Shown: positions 1 to 6,916, counted from the first letter of the stretch. The stretch: 15,948 nucleotides of DNA from Sutterella parvirubra YIT 11816 (GCF_000250875.1 NZ_JH604946.1:15182-31129), one strand, 5' to 3'. The notes: generated by a model not told the origin, from the sequence alone. Translations and numbers: made by a program.

Positions 1-183
1 GGCGATGAGGAGCGCGACGCCCACGGTGAGCGTAAAGAAGATGTACGGGAGCATGAAGACGGAACCGCCGTTCGTGCCCGCCATGTAGGGGAATTTCCAA
101 ATCGCGCCGAGGCCCACGGCGGACCCGGCGCTCGCGAGGATGAAGCCGAGGCGCGAGCCCCAGCCGGACGTGTTTTGAGACAT
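1..183 (-). CDS. NSS-family sodium-dependent transporter, N-terminal part (cut by window edge)
   Basis: This is the first 61 codons of an inner-membrane sodium:neurotransmitter symporter (NSS/SNF, LeuT-fold) transporter; the rest lies beyond the window start. The visible protein holds TM1 with the family signature, here [14 protein letters not shown] (about residues 19-32), then NGGSVF and the start of TM2. The ATG at 183-181 is preceded by GAAGGAAA, a reasonable ribosome binding site. Over these residues it is almost identical to the next copy (412-1767), and the DNA is also similar, so the two look like a fairly recent tandem duplicate. As in the other three copies, LeuT positions Asn27 and Arg30 are Ala27 and Lys30. 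Such proteins usually import amino acids with Na+. The substrate cannot be told from this fragment. Confidence 0.9.
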   Translation of the reverse strand, partial: MSQNTSGWGSRLGFILASAGSAVGLGAIWKFPYMAGTNGGSVFMLPYIFFTLTVGVALLIA

Positions 184-329
184 GAGGAGTTTCCTTCGGT
201 GAGGCCGCTCCGGGGATTCGGCGCGGCCCGGTTGGAACCGACTGCCGGGAGGGTTCCCGCGGTTCCCTGAGCCTCGTCTTCGGGTTCGATTCTCTCCGTA
301 GAAGCCCGAAGTGAGGCCGGGAGTTGCGG

Positions 330-350
330 CGAGGGGCCTGGCGCCCCTCG
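330..350 (-). terminator. Hairpin downstream of the second NSS gene, possible weak terminator
   Basis: GAGGGGC at 331-337 pairs perfectly with GCCCCTC at 343-349 across a 5-nt loop, and a C-G pair at 330/350 extends it. It sits about 60 nt past the stop of the NSS gene ending at 412. No T-run follows on the minus strand, so it may be a pause or mRNA-stabilising hairpin rather than an intrinsic terminator. Confidence 0.3.
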
Positions 351-411
351 GTTCAGGATACAGGCCCGAGGATGTTCCGCCCTCAGGCGTTTGTCGTAGA
401 GACCTTCCCCG

Positions 412-1767
412 TCAGAAAAGGCCGATCGCCTTGAAGGTGACGAGCACGATCACGATGGGCGAGAGCACCACCATGATGAGGCGAAGGAACGTGAGCCCGG
501 TCTTGCCGATGCGGCTCCCGGTCTCCAATTCCTCCTTCACGTCCTTCCAGGCGACCATGCCGCCCACGATCGCGAGCCCGAGGCACCCCAAGGGCATGCC
601 GATGTTGGAGGTCGCGTAGTCGAAGAGGTCGAAGAAGCCCTTCCCGAAGATGGTGACGTCGGCGAGGGGCCCAAAGGAGAGCGCGCAGAGGATGCCCAAA
701 ATGCCCAACGTCGTGGAGGTCGCCCACACCGACTGGCGGCGCGTGAGGCGCCAGACGTCGACCAAGTACTGCACCGACATTTCGAGAATCGAAATGGCGG
801 AGGTCAGGGCCGCGACGAAGAGGCAGACGTAGAAGGCGACGGCGAAGAGGTCGCCCAAGGGGAGCTTCCCGAAGACCGCGGGCATCGTCACGAACGTGAG
901 CCCCGGGCCCGCGTCGGGCGAGAGCCCGAACGCAAAGACCGCCGGCATGATCATGAGGCCGCCCAGGATCGAGGACATGATCGCGAGGAAGACGATCCAG
1001 GTGGTCGACTTCGGAATGTCGACGTCGCGACCGAGGTAGCTGCCGTAGTTCATCTGGGAGCCGGAACCGACGGAAAGCGAGAAGAAGGCGAAGCCCATGG
1101 CGTTCAGGAGCGCCTCACCCGTGAAGGCTTCCGGATTCCACTGGAAGAGGAAGGTGAGGCCTTCGGACGCACCGGGCAGCGACAGCCCGCGCACGATGAG
1201 GATGAGCATCAGGACGAAGAGGAGCGGCATCAGGACCTTCGAGACGCGCTCGATCCCCTTCTCGACCCCGCACATCACGACCGCGGCGGTCGCGGTGAGG
1301 AAGGCCGCGTGGCAGATGATGGGAAGGGTCCCCGACGAGGCGAACGTGCCGAAGGCGTCCTTCAAGGTCGACGGATCCGTCACCGCGCCGTTCCCGATGA
1401 AGGCCTGCGCCATGTAGTAGACGCACCAGCCGCCCACGACCGAGTAGAAGGCCAGAACGAAGTAGCCGGTCGCGACCGAGACGAGCCCGAGCCACCCCCA
1501 GCGCTTCCCGCCCAAAAGCGGGAACGCCGTCGCGGCGCCGCCGCGGGCGCGGCGCCCCATCGCCATTTCGCCGATCAAAAGCGCGAGCCCGATCGTGAGC
1601 GTGAAGAAGATGTAGGGGAGCATGAAGACGGAGCCGCCGTTGGTGCCCGCCATGTAGGGGAACTTCCAAATGGCGCCGAGACCGACGGCGGAGCCTGCGC
1701 TCGCAAGAATGAAGCCGATTCGCGAAGACCAGACGCTTCGCGCCGTAGAGGGCTGTGCGGTTGACAT
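412..1767 (-). CDS. NSS-family sodium-dependent amino-acid transporter
   Basis: This 451-residue LeuT-fold inner-membrane symporter probably imports an amino acid with Na+. The start at 1767 is chosen because AAGGACAAC precedes it; an ATG at 1818 would add 17 unconserved residues. TM1 carries [14 protein letters not shown] (24-37). TM6 has the unwound stretch FFSLSVGSGSQMNYGSYL (228-245), and TM8 has AALTS (319-323), matching the LeuT Na2-site Thr354/Ser355. The length and hydrophobic profile suit the 11-TM bacterial branch. By alignment from memory, LeuT Asn27, Arg30 and Asn286 correspond to Ala32, Lys35 and Leu261. The residue equivalent to LeuT Phe259, which lines the substrate pocket, is Ser235. 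The gene is second in a four-gene minus-strand array, 93 nt after the stop of the preceding copy, and may be read through from it. The substrate is unknown. Confidence 0.93.
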   Translation of the reverse strand: MSTAQPSTARSVWSSRIGFILASAGSAVGLGAIWKFPYMAGTNGGSVFMLPYIFFTLTIGLALLIGEMAMGRRARGGAATAFPLLGGKRWGWLGLVSVATGYFVLAFYSVVGGWCVYYMAQAFIGNGAVTDPSTLKDAFGTFASSGTLPIICHAAFLTATAAVVMCGVEKGIERVSKVLMPLLFVLMLILIVRGLSLPGASEGLTFLFQWNPEAFTGEALLNAMGFAFFSLSVGSGSQMNYGSYLGRDVDIPKSTTWIVFLAIMSSILGGLMIMPAVFAFGLSPDAGPGLTFVTMPAVFGKLPLGDLFAVAFYVCLFVAALTSAISILEMSVQYLVDVWRLTRRQSVWATSTTLGILGILCALSFGPLADVTIFGKGFFDLFDYATSNIGMPLGCLGLAIVGGMVAWKDVKEELETGSRIGKTGLTFLRLIMVVLSPIVIVLVTFKAIGLF

Positions 1768-1819
1768 GATGTTGTCCTTACGCCGAGGGGGCGAGGTGTT
1801 TTGTTGTCGTGAATGCATT

Positions 1820-1851
1820 CGGGCCGTGCGCCGAATCCGGCGCGCGGCCCG
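1820..1851 (-). terminator. Strong intercistronic hairpin between two NSS genes
   Basis: CGGGCCG (1820-1826) pairs with CGGCCCG (1845-1851), and GCGCCG (1828-1833) pairs with CGGCGC (1838-1843), around an AATC loop with a single mismatch. It begins 9 nt after the stop codon of the upstream transporter gene (1861). There is no T-run on the minus strand. It may protect or attenuate mRNA between the two genes rather than end transcription fully. Confidence 0.45.
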
Positions 1852-1860
1852 TGTGGAGGG

Positions 1861-3195
1861 TTAAAGGAGTCCCGAAATGAGCACGACCGTGACCAGAATC
1901 GGGGAGAGGACGAGAAGCGTGAGGCGAAGCGTGCGGAACCACGCTTCGGACCGCGGCGTCTCGCCCGCGATGTCCGCGCTCACGCGCGGCCAGCACCACC
2001 AGCCCGCCAGAAGCAGGATGACGAGGCCGCCCACCGGGAGCGAAATGTTGGACGTGAAGAAGTCGAAGAGGTCGAACGCATTCTTCCCGAGGAAGGTCTT
2101 GTCGGCGAGGATCCCGAAGGAGAGGCAGGGGAGCGCCCCGACGATCGCGAGCGCGATCGTGGAGAGCACCGCGGCCTTCGGGCGCGGCATGCGCTTCTCG
2201 TCGACGAGGAACGCCACGAGAATCTCGATCATCGACACCGAGCTCGTCACGGCCGCCACCACGATGCAGAGGTAGAAGAGCACCGCGAAGAACTGCCCGA
2301 AGGGGATCTGCGCGAAGACGGCGGGCATCGTGATGAAGGTGAGGCCGGGGCCGGCGGTGGGGTCGAGCCCGAACGCGAAGACCGAGGGCATGATCATGAG
2401 GCCGCCCAGAAGCGACGCCATGACGCCCAAAAACGCGATCCAGAGGCAGCCCGACAGAAGGTTCGACTTCTGGTCGAGGTACGACCCGTACGTGAGCATG
2501 CAGCCGCACCCGACGCAAAGCGAGAAGAACGTGAAGCCCATCGCCTGAAGGAGCGCGTCGAAGGAGAACGCCTCCGGCTTGAATTCGAAGAGGAATTCCA
2601 CGCCCGCCCAGGCGCCCGGGAGCGTGAGCCCGCGCACGATCAGGACCAGCATCATGATGAAGAGGAGCGGCATGAGGAACTTCGATACGCGCTCGATCCC
2701 CTTCGTCACGTCCAAGGCGATGATGAGGCCGTTGATCAGGAGAAAGAGCCACTGGAAGCCCAGGGCGGTCACGGGGTCCGCCGTCAGGTCCTGAAAGTGC
2801 GCGCCCAGGAGCGACTGGTCGGTGATGAGGCCGGTGCCGGTGAGCGCCTCGCAGAAGTAGGCGAGGGTCCACCCGCCGATGGCGGAGTAGAAGCACAGCA
2901 CCAGGAACCCGGTCAGAACGCCCAGGTACCCGGCGGGCACGAAGATGGGGCCGCCCAAACGGCGGTAGGCGGTCACGATGCCGCCGCGGCCCGTGCGGCC
3001 CAGCGCAATTTCCGCGATGAGAAGCGCAAGGCCCACGGTGAAGGTAAGGAGCACGTAGGGGAAGACGAAGGCGCTGCCGCCGTTCGTCCCGACCATGTAG
3101 GGGAACTTCCAAATGGCGCCCAGACCCACGCTCGCGCCTGCGCTCGCAAGCACGAAACCGATGCGGCTCGTCCAGGTTTTTCGCTCAACGGACAT
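1861..3195 (-). CDS. NSS-family sodium-dependent amino-acid transporter
   Basis: This is a 444-residue LeuT-fold symporter of the 11-TM bacterial NSS type. TM1 reads [14 protein letters not shown] (19-32). The Na2-site pair is present in VAAVTSSVSMIE, and TM10 has FDLFDFFTSN with the acidic residue equivalent to the extracellular-gate Asp404 of LeuT. TM6 is unusual: FFSLCVGCGCMLTYGSYL (223-240) puts Cys at 227, 230 and 232, and 227 and 230 align with LeuT pocket residues Ser256 and Phe259. LeuT Asn27 and Arg30 are Ala27 and Lys30. The ATG at 3195 has only a weak ribosome binding site (TTGAG). A promoter at 3246-3275, an 11-bp repeat array beyond it and a terminator after the preceding gene show that this copy starts its own transcript. 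Substrate unknown; an amino acid is likely. Confidence 0.93.
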   Translation of the reverse strand: MSVERKTWTSRIGFVLASAGASVGLGAIWKFPYMVGTNGGSAFVFPYVLLTFTVGLALLIAEIALGRTGRGGIVTAYRRLGGPIFVPAGYLGVLTGFLVLCFYSAIGGWTLAYFCEALTGTGLITDQSLLGAHFQDLTADPVTALGFQWLFLLINGLIIALDVTKGIERVSKFLMPLLFIMMLVLIVRGLTLPGAWAGVEFLFEFKPEAFSFDALLQAMGFTFFSLCVGCGCMLTYGSYLDQKSNLLSGCLWIAFLGVMASLLGGLMIMPSVFAFGLDPTAGPGLTFITMPAVFAQIPFGQFFAVLFYLCIVVAAVTSSVSMIEILVAFLVDEKRMPRPKAAVLSTIALAIVGALPCLSFGILADKTFLGKNAFDLFDFFTSNISLPVGGLVILLLAGWWCWPRVSADIAGETPRSEAWFRTLRLTLLVLSPILVTVVLISGLL

Positions 3196-3245
3196 ACGTA
3201 AAACTCAAGTTAAGAAAAGGGCGTCACTTAGGGGGTGGTCTTCGG

Positions 3246-3275
3246 ATCGTATCGGAAGGTTGCGGACTTTGCCAA
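3246..3275 (-). promoter_or_regulatory. Sigma-70-like promoter of the NSS gene at 1861-3195
   Basis: On the minus strand there is a -35 box TTGGCA (3275-3270) and a -10 box TACGAT (3251-3246) with an 18-nt spacer. Transcription would start near 3239, giving a leader of about 43 nt before the ATG at 3195. The -35 box matches the consensus at 5 of 6 positions and the -10 box at 4 of 6. Confidence 0.5.
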
Positions 3276-3293
3276 ATGCGTCCGGGCCTGGCC

Positions 3294-3336
3294 CGGGCAA
3301 CTTCGGGACAACTTCCGGACAACGCCCGGACAACTT
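3294..3336. repeat. Four 11-bp direct repeats upstream of an NSS promoter
   Basis: Units are CGGGCAACTT (3294-3303, one base short), CGGGACAACTT (3304-3314), CCGGACAACGC (3315-3325) and CCGGACAACTT (3326-3336). A partial TGCGGAC follows at 3337-3343. The period is about one helical turn, so all copies face the same side of the DNA. They lie about 55 to 97 bases upstream of the predicted start site, where an activator would bind. That role is inferred. Confidence 0.7.
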
Positions 3337-3358
3337 TGCGGACGCTTTTTCCGTGCTT

Positions 3359-3408
3359 CCTTCTTCGTTTGTGCGGAAAGTTTTCGCCCTCCGCACAAAA
3401 GAAGAAGG
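3359..3408. repeat. 19-bp inverted repeat with 12-nt loop
   Basis: The arm at 3359-3377 (ending TTTGTGCGGA) and the arm at 3390-3408 (beginning TCCGCACAAA) are reverse complements with one mismatch in 19. The right arm overlaps the T-rich tail and the base of the terminator at 3397-3438. The two structures could therefore be alternative folds of the same transcript. Confidence 0.7.
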
Positions 3409-3438
3409 CCGGCGCACCTTCCAATCATTGCGCCGGCC
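3397..3438 (-). terminator. Rho-independent terminator of the NSS gene at 3463-4800
   Basis: GGCCGGCGCA (3407-3416) pairs perfectly with TGCGCCGGCC (3429-3438) across a 12-nt loop. On the minus strand the hairpin is followed by TTCTTCTTTT. It starts 24 nt after the TAA of the transporter gene. This is a textbook intrinsic terminator and separates that gene from the next copy. Confidence 0.8.
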
Positions 3439-3462
3439 CGGGTCTTCAGGGTGGCGTCCGGC

Positions 3463-4800
3463 TTAGCCGAAGACGCCCTGATAAATCGCCACGAGAACGA
3501 GGACGGGGGCGAGGAACGTGATCATCACGCGGATCATCTGGATCGTCCCTTCGCTGTACTGGCGGACGGAGACGAGTTCCTCACGGATGGCGGGCCAGGC
3601 CTTCCAGCCCGCGAGCACCGCAACCGCCAGACCGCCGATCGGCATCATGAAGTTCGAGCACACGAAGTCGAGGAAGTCGAAGATGTTGCGGCCCGCGATG
3701 GTGATGTCGCTCCAGACGCCGAAGGAGAGGGCCGAGACGCCGCCGAGGAAGAAGAGCGTCACCCAGCAGAGGATCACCGAGGCGCGGCGGGAGAGGTGCC
3801 ATTCGTTGTGGATGAAGGCCACGACCACTTCAAGGAGCGACACCGACGAGGTGAGCGCCGCCACCAGGAGGCAGATGTAGAAGAGCGCCGCGAAGATGTC
3901 GCCCGCAGGGACCGACGCGAAGATCATCGGCACCGTGATGAAGACGAGGCCGGGACCGGCGTTCGGTTCGACGCCGAAGGCGAAGACCGCCGGCATGATC
4001 ATCAGGCCCGCGAGGATGGAGGCCTGAATGGCGAGCATCGCGACCCAAAGGGACGAATTCGGGATGCAGGTGTCCTTCGAGAGGTACGAGCCGTACGTCA
4101 CGAGAATGCCGGCGCCGAGCGACAGCGAGAAGAACGTGAAGCCCATGGCGTTCAGGATCGCCGCGGCGGTGACGTTTTCCCACTTGAAGCTGAAGAGGTA
4201 CTCGACGCCCGCCCAGGAACCCGGGAGCGTCATGCCGCGCACGATGATCGCGAGCATCAGGATGAAGAGGGTCGGCATCAGGTACTTCGAGATGCGTTCG
4301 ATCCCCTTTTCGACGCCCAGGATGACCGTGCCGCAGGTGAGCGACAGGAACACCAAATGCCAGGCGATGTTCTTCGTCCCGTTCGAGACGAGTTCGCCGA
4401 AGTTGGCCTTCAAGAGGTCCGCATCGGTCGTCGTGACGGCGCCCATGAAGGAGTCGACGAGGTACGAGACGCACCAGCCGCCCACGACCGAGTAGTAGGA
4501 GAGAATCAGGTAGGAGGTGAGCACGCCGAAGGCGCCCAACGCCGCGTAGGTCTTGCCGCCCACGTTCTTCATGGCGGAGACGACGGACCCGCGGCCGCGG
4601 CGGCCGATCGCAATTTCAGCCATGACCAACGCTACGCCGATCGTGAACACGAACACGATGTACGGAATGATGAAGGCGGCGCCGCCGTTGGCGCCGGCCC
4701 AGAACGGAAATTTCCAGATCGCGCCGAGGCCGATAGCCGAGCCGGCGCTCGCGAGAATGAAGCCGAGGCGAGAGCCCCACTGTGCGTTGGTAGCTGCCAT
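3463..4800 (-). CDS. NSS-family sodium-dependent amino-acid transporter
   Basis: This is a 445-residue LeuT-fold inner-membrane symporter, first in transcription order of the four-gene array. TM1 is [20 protein letters not shown] (19-38), the most divergent TM1 tail of the set; the other copies have FPYM here. TM6 is FFSLSLGAGILVTYGSYL (223-240), with Ala230 at the position of LeuT Phe259. AALTSSVSLLE supplies the Na2-site Thr-Ser pair. LeuT Asn27 and Arg30 are replaced by Ala27 and Lys30. The ATG at 4800 lies a few bases after a purine-rich AAGAAAGA. A strong terminator follows the stop. Upstream is a 470-bp divergent gap with a possible -10 box TACAAT (4928-4923) but no good -35. The substrate is probably an amino acid and may differ from its neighbours, because the pocket residues differ. 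Confidence 0.93.
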   Translation of the reverse strand: MAATNAQWGSRLGFILASAGSAIGLGAIWKFPFWAGANGGAAFIIPYIVFVFTIGVALVMAEIAIGRRGRGSVVSAMKNVGGKTYAALGAFGVLTSYLILSYYSVVGGWCVSYLVDSFMGAVTTTDADLLKANFGELVSNGTKNIAWHLVFLSLTCGTVILGVEKGIERISKYLMPTLFILMLAIIVRGMTLPGSWAGVEYLFSFKWENVTAAAILNAMGFTFFSLSLGAGILVTYGSYLSKDTCIPNSSLWVAMLAIQASILAGLMIMPAVFAFGVEPNAGPGLVFITVPMIFASVPAGDIFAALFYICLLVAALTSSVSLLEVVVAFIHNEWHLSRRASVILCWVTLFFLGGVSALSFGVWSDITIAGRNIFDFLDFVCSNFMMPIGGLAVAVLAGWKAWPAIREELVSVRQYSEGTIQMIRVMITFLAPVLVLVAIYQGVFG

Positions 4801-5270
4801 AAGGAGTCTTTCTTCTTTTTTGGTTTGTGAGAGGGGGGAAGAACCTGCCGCTCGTCACTCCAAGGGGCCGGAGGGTCGGTGCTTGGAGGCGCGAACGGCC
4901 GGAACGGCGGAAGGTTGAAAGGATTGTAACGAGGGGCGTCGGACGCTTTGGGCGGATTCTTGCGGAACGCCCGCCGCGAAGCGTCCAACGTTTGGTTTAA
5001 ACGGGGTTTTGTAAGGGCTTTGTCTTAGATCGCTGAGGTGAAAGCCCGCACGTTTGGCCGCTTATTGGGTTCCTGTGCCGTTTTTTCGCTTTTGCAAAAA
5101 TGGGTGTTTTTGCAAAAGCGGGCAGGGGCTCGCCAAACCCTCGGGGCCGTTTTCAGTTGCTTTCAAACGCTTTACCGATTTGCGGCCAAATCCCGAGGAC
5201 TTCGGTACCCGCTCCTGCGAGAATGAGGGCAGCGATAGGGGCGCGTCGTCCCCCGACAAAGGAGAGAAAC
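4801..5270. other. Divergent intergenic region between the NSS array and the SIMPL gene
   Basis: No coding sequence is credible in these 470 bases. The part near the transporter holds a long imperfect hairpin: GGACGCTT at 4941-4948 pairs with AAGCGTCC at 4979-4986, with GGGCG/CGCCC inside. It also holds the sequence TACAAT on the minus strand at 4928-4923. The middle is locally AT-richer and contains the perfect inverted repeat at 5087-5120. GATTTG/CAAATC flank a 4-nt centre at 5174-5195. I could not place a convincing promoter for the SIMPL gene. Confidence 0.6.
5087..5120. repeat. Perfect 14-bp inverted repeat holding two TTTTGCAAAA palindromes
   Basis: CGCTTTTGCAAAAA (5087-5100) and TTTTTGCAAAAGCG (5107-5120) are exact reverse complements around TGGGTG. 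Each arm contains the self-complementary decamer TTTTGCAAAA, and the two centres are 18 bp apart. No T-run follows on the plus strand, so a terminator is unlikely in that direction. A double operator upstream of the SIMPL gene or a DNA-bending site are possibilities, not demonstrated. Confidence 0.75.
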
Positions 5271-6023
5271 ATGCTCAGAAAAACTTGGCTTTTGACGCCC
5301 CTCGTCTGCGCCGTCGCCGCCACGTCGGCGTGGGCCGTCGAGACGATCGAACTTCCGCGCCCGGCGGAAGCGGGCACCGTGATGACGCTCTCGGGCGAAG
5401 CCTCGAAGAAGTTGGAAAACGACGAAGCGACCGTCATCTTCTCGATTGAGGTCCAGAAGAAGGACGTGGCCGCGGCCACGAACGACACGATCAAGGCGGT
5501 GAACGCCGCGGTCGACGCGATCAAGGCGATTCAGGGGAAGGTGGAGCTTCAGACCGCCGACTTCTCGACCCGTGCGGTCTACACGAAGGCGAAGGAAGGC
5601 GAGACGCCGACCGTCGGCGCCTGGGTCGTGCGCCAGACGCTGCGCGTCACCGTGAACGACATGACGCTCGTGCCCTCCGTCATGGAGGCGGGTTTGAAGA
5701 CCCTGACGGTCGACGGGATTGAACTGCGCGTTTCGGACGAACTCCGGAAGCGCACCCAGGACGAGCTTCTTGGCGAAGCGATCCACGACGCGATGGCGCG
5801 AGCTGTGCGCGTCGCGAAGGTGATGGGCCTCGAAGCCGCGGACGTCCGGATCGAATCGATCGGTACGGGCCGCATGTCGGGTCCGTCGGTGCGCTACTAC
5901 GCGGCCCCCCGGGTTGCGAACGATGCCGTGCTCGCGAAGTCCGTGATGGCGGCGCCCTCGGTTTCGGCGGGGACCTCGGACGTGACGCAGGAAGTCACGA
6001 TGCAGGTACGCATTCGTCCTTAA
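5271..6023 (+). CDS. Secreted SIMPL domain-containing (DUF541) protein
   Basis: This 250-residue protein begins with a clear Sec signal peptide (MLRKTWLLTPLVCAVAATSAWA, shown here only as its residues 1-22), with likely cleavage after AWA, so it should be periplasmic or envelope-located. The mature part is a SIMPL/DUF541 domain. It opens with the family-typical run TVMTLSGEASKKLENDEATV, alternates strands and helices, and contains the VRQTLRVTVND segment, ending in VTMQVRIRP. SIMPL proteins include Brucella BP26 and oligomerising envelope proteins. Their biochemical role is poorly defined, and stress protection has been suggested for some. The ATG at 5271 is chosen for AAAGGAGAGAAAC just upstream and for the signal peptide. 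An upstream in-frame extension exists but has no ribosome binding site. A GC hairpin follows the stop, so it may be monocistronic. Confidence 0.88.
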   Translation: MLRKTWLLTPLVCAVAATSAWAVETIELPRPAEAGTVMTLSGEASKKLENDEATVIFSIEVQKKDVAAATNDTIKAVNAAVDAIKAIQGKVELQTADFSTRAVYTKAKEGETPTVGAWVVRQTLRVTVNDMTLVPSVMEAGLKTLTVDGIELRVSDELRKRTQDELLGEAIHDAMARAVRVAKVMGLEAADVRIESIGTGRMSGPSVRYYAAPRVANDAVLAKSVMAAPSVSAGTSDVTQEVTMQVRIRP

Positions 6024-6054
6024 ACTTTCATCCTGCGGGCTGACCGACCACGAC

Positions 6055-6081
6055 GGGCGGCGGAAGCGTTTCCGGCCGCCC
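6055..6081 (+). terminator. Hairpin after the SIMPL gene, possible terminator
   Basis: GGGCGGC (6055-6061) pairs with GCCGCCC (6075-6081), and GGAA/TTCC continues the stem with one bulged G around a GCGT loop. It is followed only by GAATTGTTG, so any intrinsic termination would be weak. Confidence 0.4.
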
Positions 6082-6139
6082 GAATTGTTGACGGCCGCCC
6101 GGCACCCATCTTCGACCACTTTTCCAAAAGGAACCCACC

Positions 6140-6856
6140 ATGGCACGCTTTGAAACCGACGGCTCGATCGATCCGATCCTCCGCGTCTCGCTCGAACCCG
6201 GCGAAACGATCTGCGCGGAGCGGAACGCCATGGTGGCGATGGACCGCTCGCTCTCCTTGAAGGGCGCGACCCGCGGCGGCTTCTTCAAGTCGCTCGCACG
6301 CAAGGTCCTCAACGACGAAACCTTCTTCCAGCAGGTGGTCGAGGCCGGGGACCGTCCGGGCGAGATCCTTCTGGCGCCGAACTTGCCCGGCGACGTGACG
6401 CTTCTCGACGTGGGCGATCGCCAGTACTACTTGTCGGACGGCGCCTTTCTCGCCTCGACCTCCGGGGTGGAGTTCGAGACGAAGACGCAGAGCCTCGGGC
6501 GCGCGCTTTTGGGCGACTCGGGCGGCTTCTTCGTCATGAAGACCTCGGGCTCGGGGACGCTCGCCGTCTCCGGCTTCGGCTCGGTGCGGGAGCTCCGCGT
6601 CACGAAGGAGCGTCCGATGATGGTCGACAACGGGCACGTCGTCGCCTGGGACGCGGGGTTGGACTACGAGCTTTCCATCAACTCGAGCAGGTCTGGCCTC
6701 ATGGGGAAGCTCCTTCATTCGCAGCTCTCGGGTGAAGGCGTGATGCTCAAATTCAAGGGCGAAGGCGTCGTTCTCGTCTGCTCGCGCAACAAGGGCGGGT
6801 TCTTGGACTGGATCTTCTCGCAGAGCCCGACCGAGAAGGCCGTGAAGAACGAGTGA
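6140..6856 (+). CDS. AIM24 / TIGR00266 family protein
   Basis: This 238-residue soluble protein belongs to the AIM24 family (Pfam AIM24, TIGR00266). It has the family's repeating beta-rich pattern: LEPGETICAERNAMVAMD near residues 18-35, LAPNLPGDVTLLDV near 77-90, an SDGAFLASTSGVEFETK segment, SGSGTLAVSGFGSVREL, and VDNGHVVAWDAGLDYEL. Family members are known in bacteria and in mitochondria (yeast Aim24 affects inner-membrane organisation), but the bacterial function is not established. No signal peptide or TM segment is visible. The ATG at 6140 follows AAAAGGAACCCACC. The stop lies only 22 nt before the probable start of the methyltransferase gene with no terminator between, so the two may be co-transcribed. 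The length is normal for the family. Confidence 0.88.
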   Translation: MARFETDGSIDPILRVSLEPGETICAERNAMVAMDRSLSLKGATRGGFFKSLARKVLNDETFFQQVVEAGDRPGEILLAPNLPGDVTLLDVGDRQYYLSDGAFLASTSGVEFETKTQSLGRALLGDSGGFFVMKTSGSGTLAVSGFGSVRELRVTKERPMMVDNGHVVAWDAGLDYELSINSSRSGLMGKLLHSQLSGEGVMLKFKGEGVVLVCSRNKGGFLDWIFSQSPTEKAVKNE

Positions 6857-6878
6857 AGCGGATCCCGAGTCCTCCGAT

Positions 6879-6916
6879 ATGACGGAAAAACGGAAGGGCG
6901 TCGTCTACACGCGCCG
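6879..6916 (+). pseudogene. Out-of-frame N-terminal codons of the methyltransferase
   Basis: The ATG at 6879 reads MTEKRKGVVYT. That is the opening expected of gamma-class N6-adenine methyltransferases, whose motif X usually continues as YTPP. After ACG (6909-6911) the frame breaks, and it ends at a TGA at 6981-6983. Adding one base to the GCGCCG run (6911-6916) would give [11 protein letters not shown] and join the long downstream frame exactly. So either one base was lost in this strain or the sequence has an error. The product as written would be a 34-residue peptide. Confidence 0.65.

Noticed and set aside
270..300. GGTTCGATTC near 284, like the T-loop of a tRNA
   Set aside because: The flanking bases do not form a T-arm stem, and no acceptor or anticodon arm is present on either strand.
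1813..3201. Long open frames antisense to the NSS genes, rich in Arg, Glu and His
   Set aside because: They are composition shadows of GC-rich genes on the other strand, with no domain, ribosome binding site or hydrophobic pattern of their own.
3294..3343. The 11-bp direct repeats considered as a CRISPR array or origin iterons
   Set aside because: There are no spacers between units, and no replication gene or AT-rich unwinding region nearby.
5100..5270. In-frame extension upstream of the SIMPL gene from the ATG at 5100
   Set aside because: It starts inside the inverted repeat, has no ribosome binding site, and would bury a clear signal peptide.
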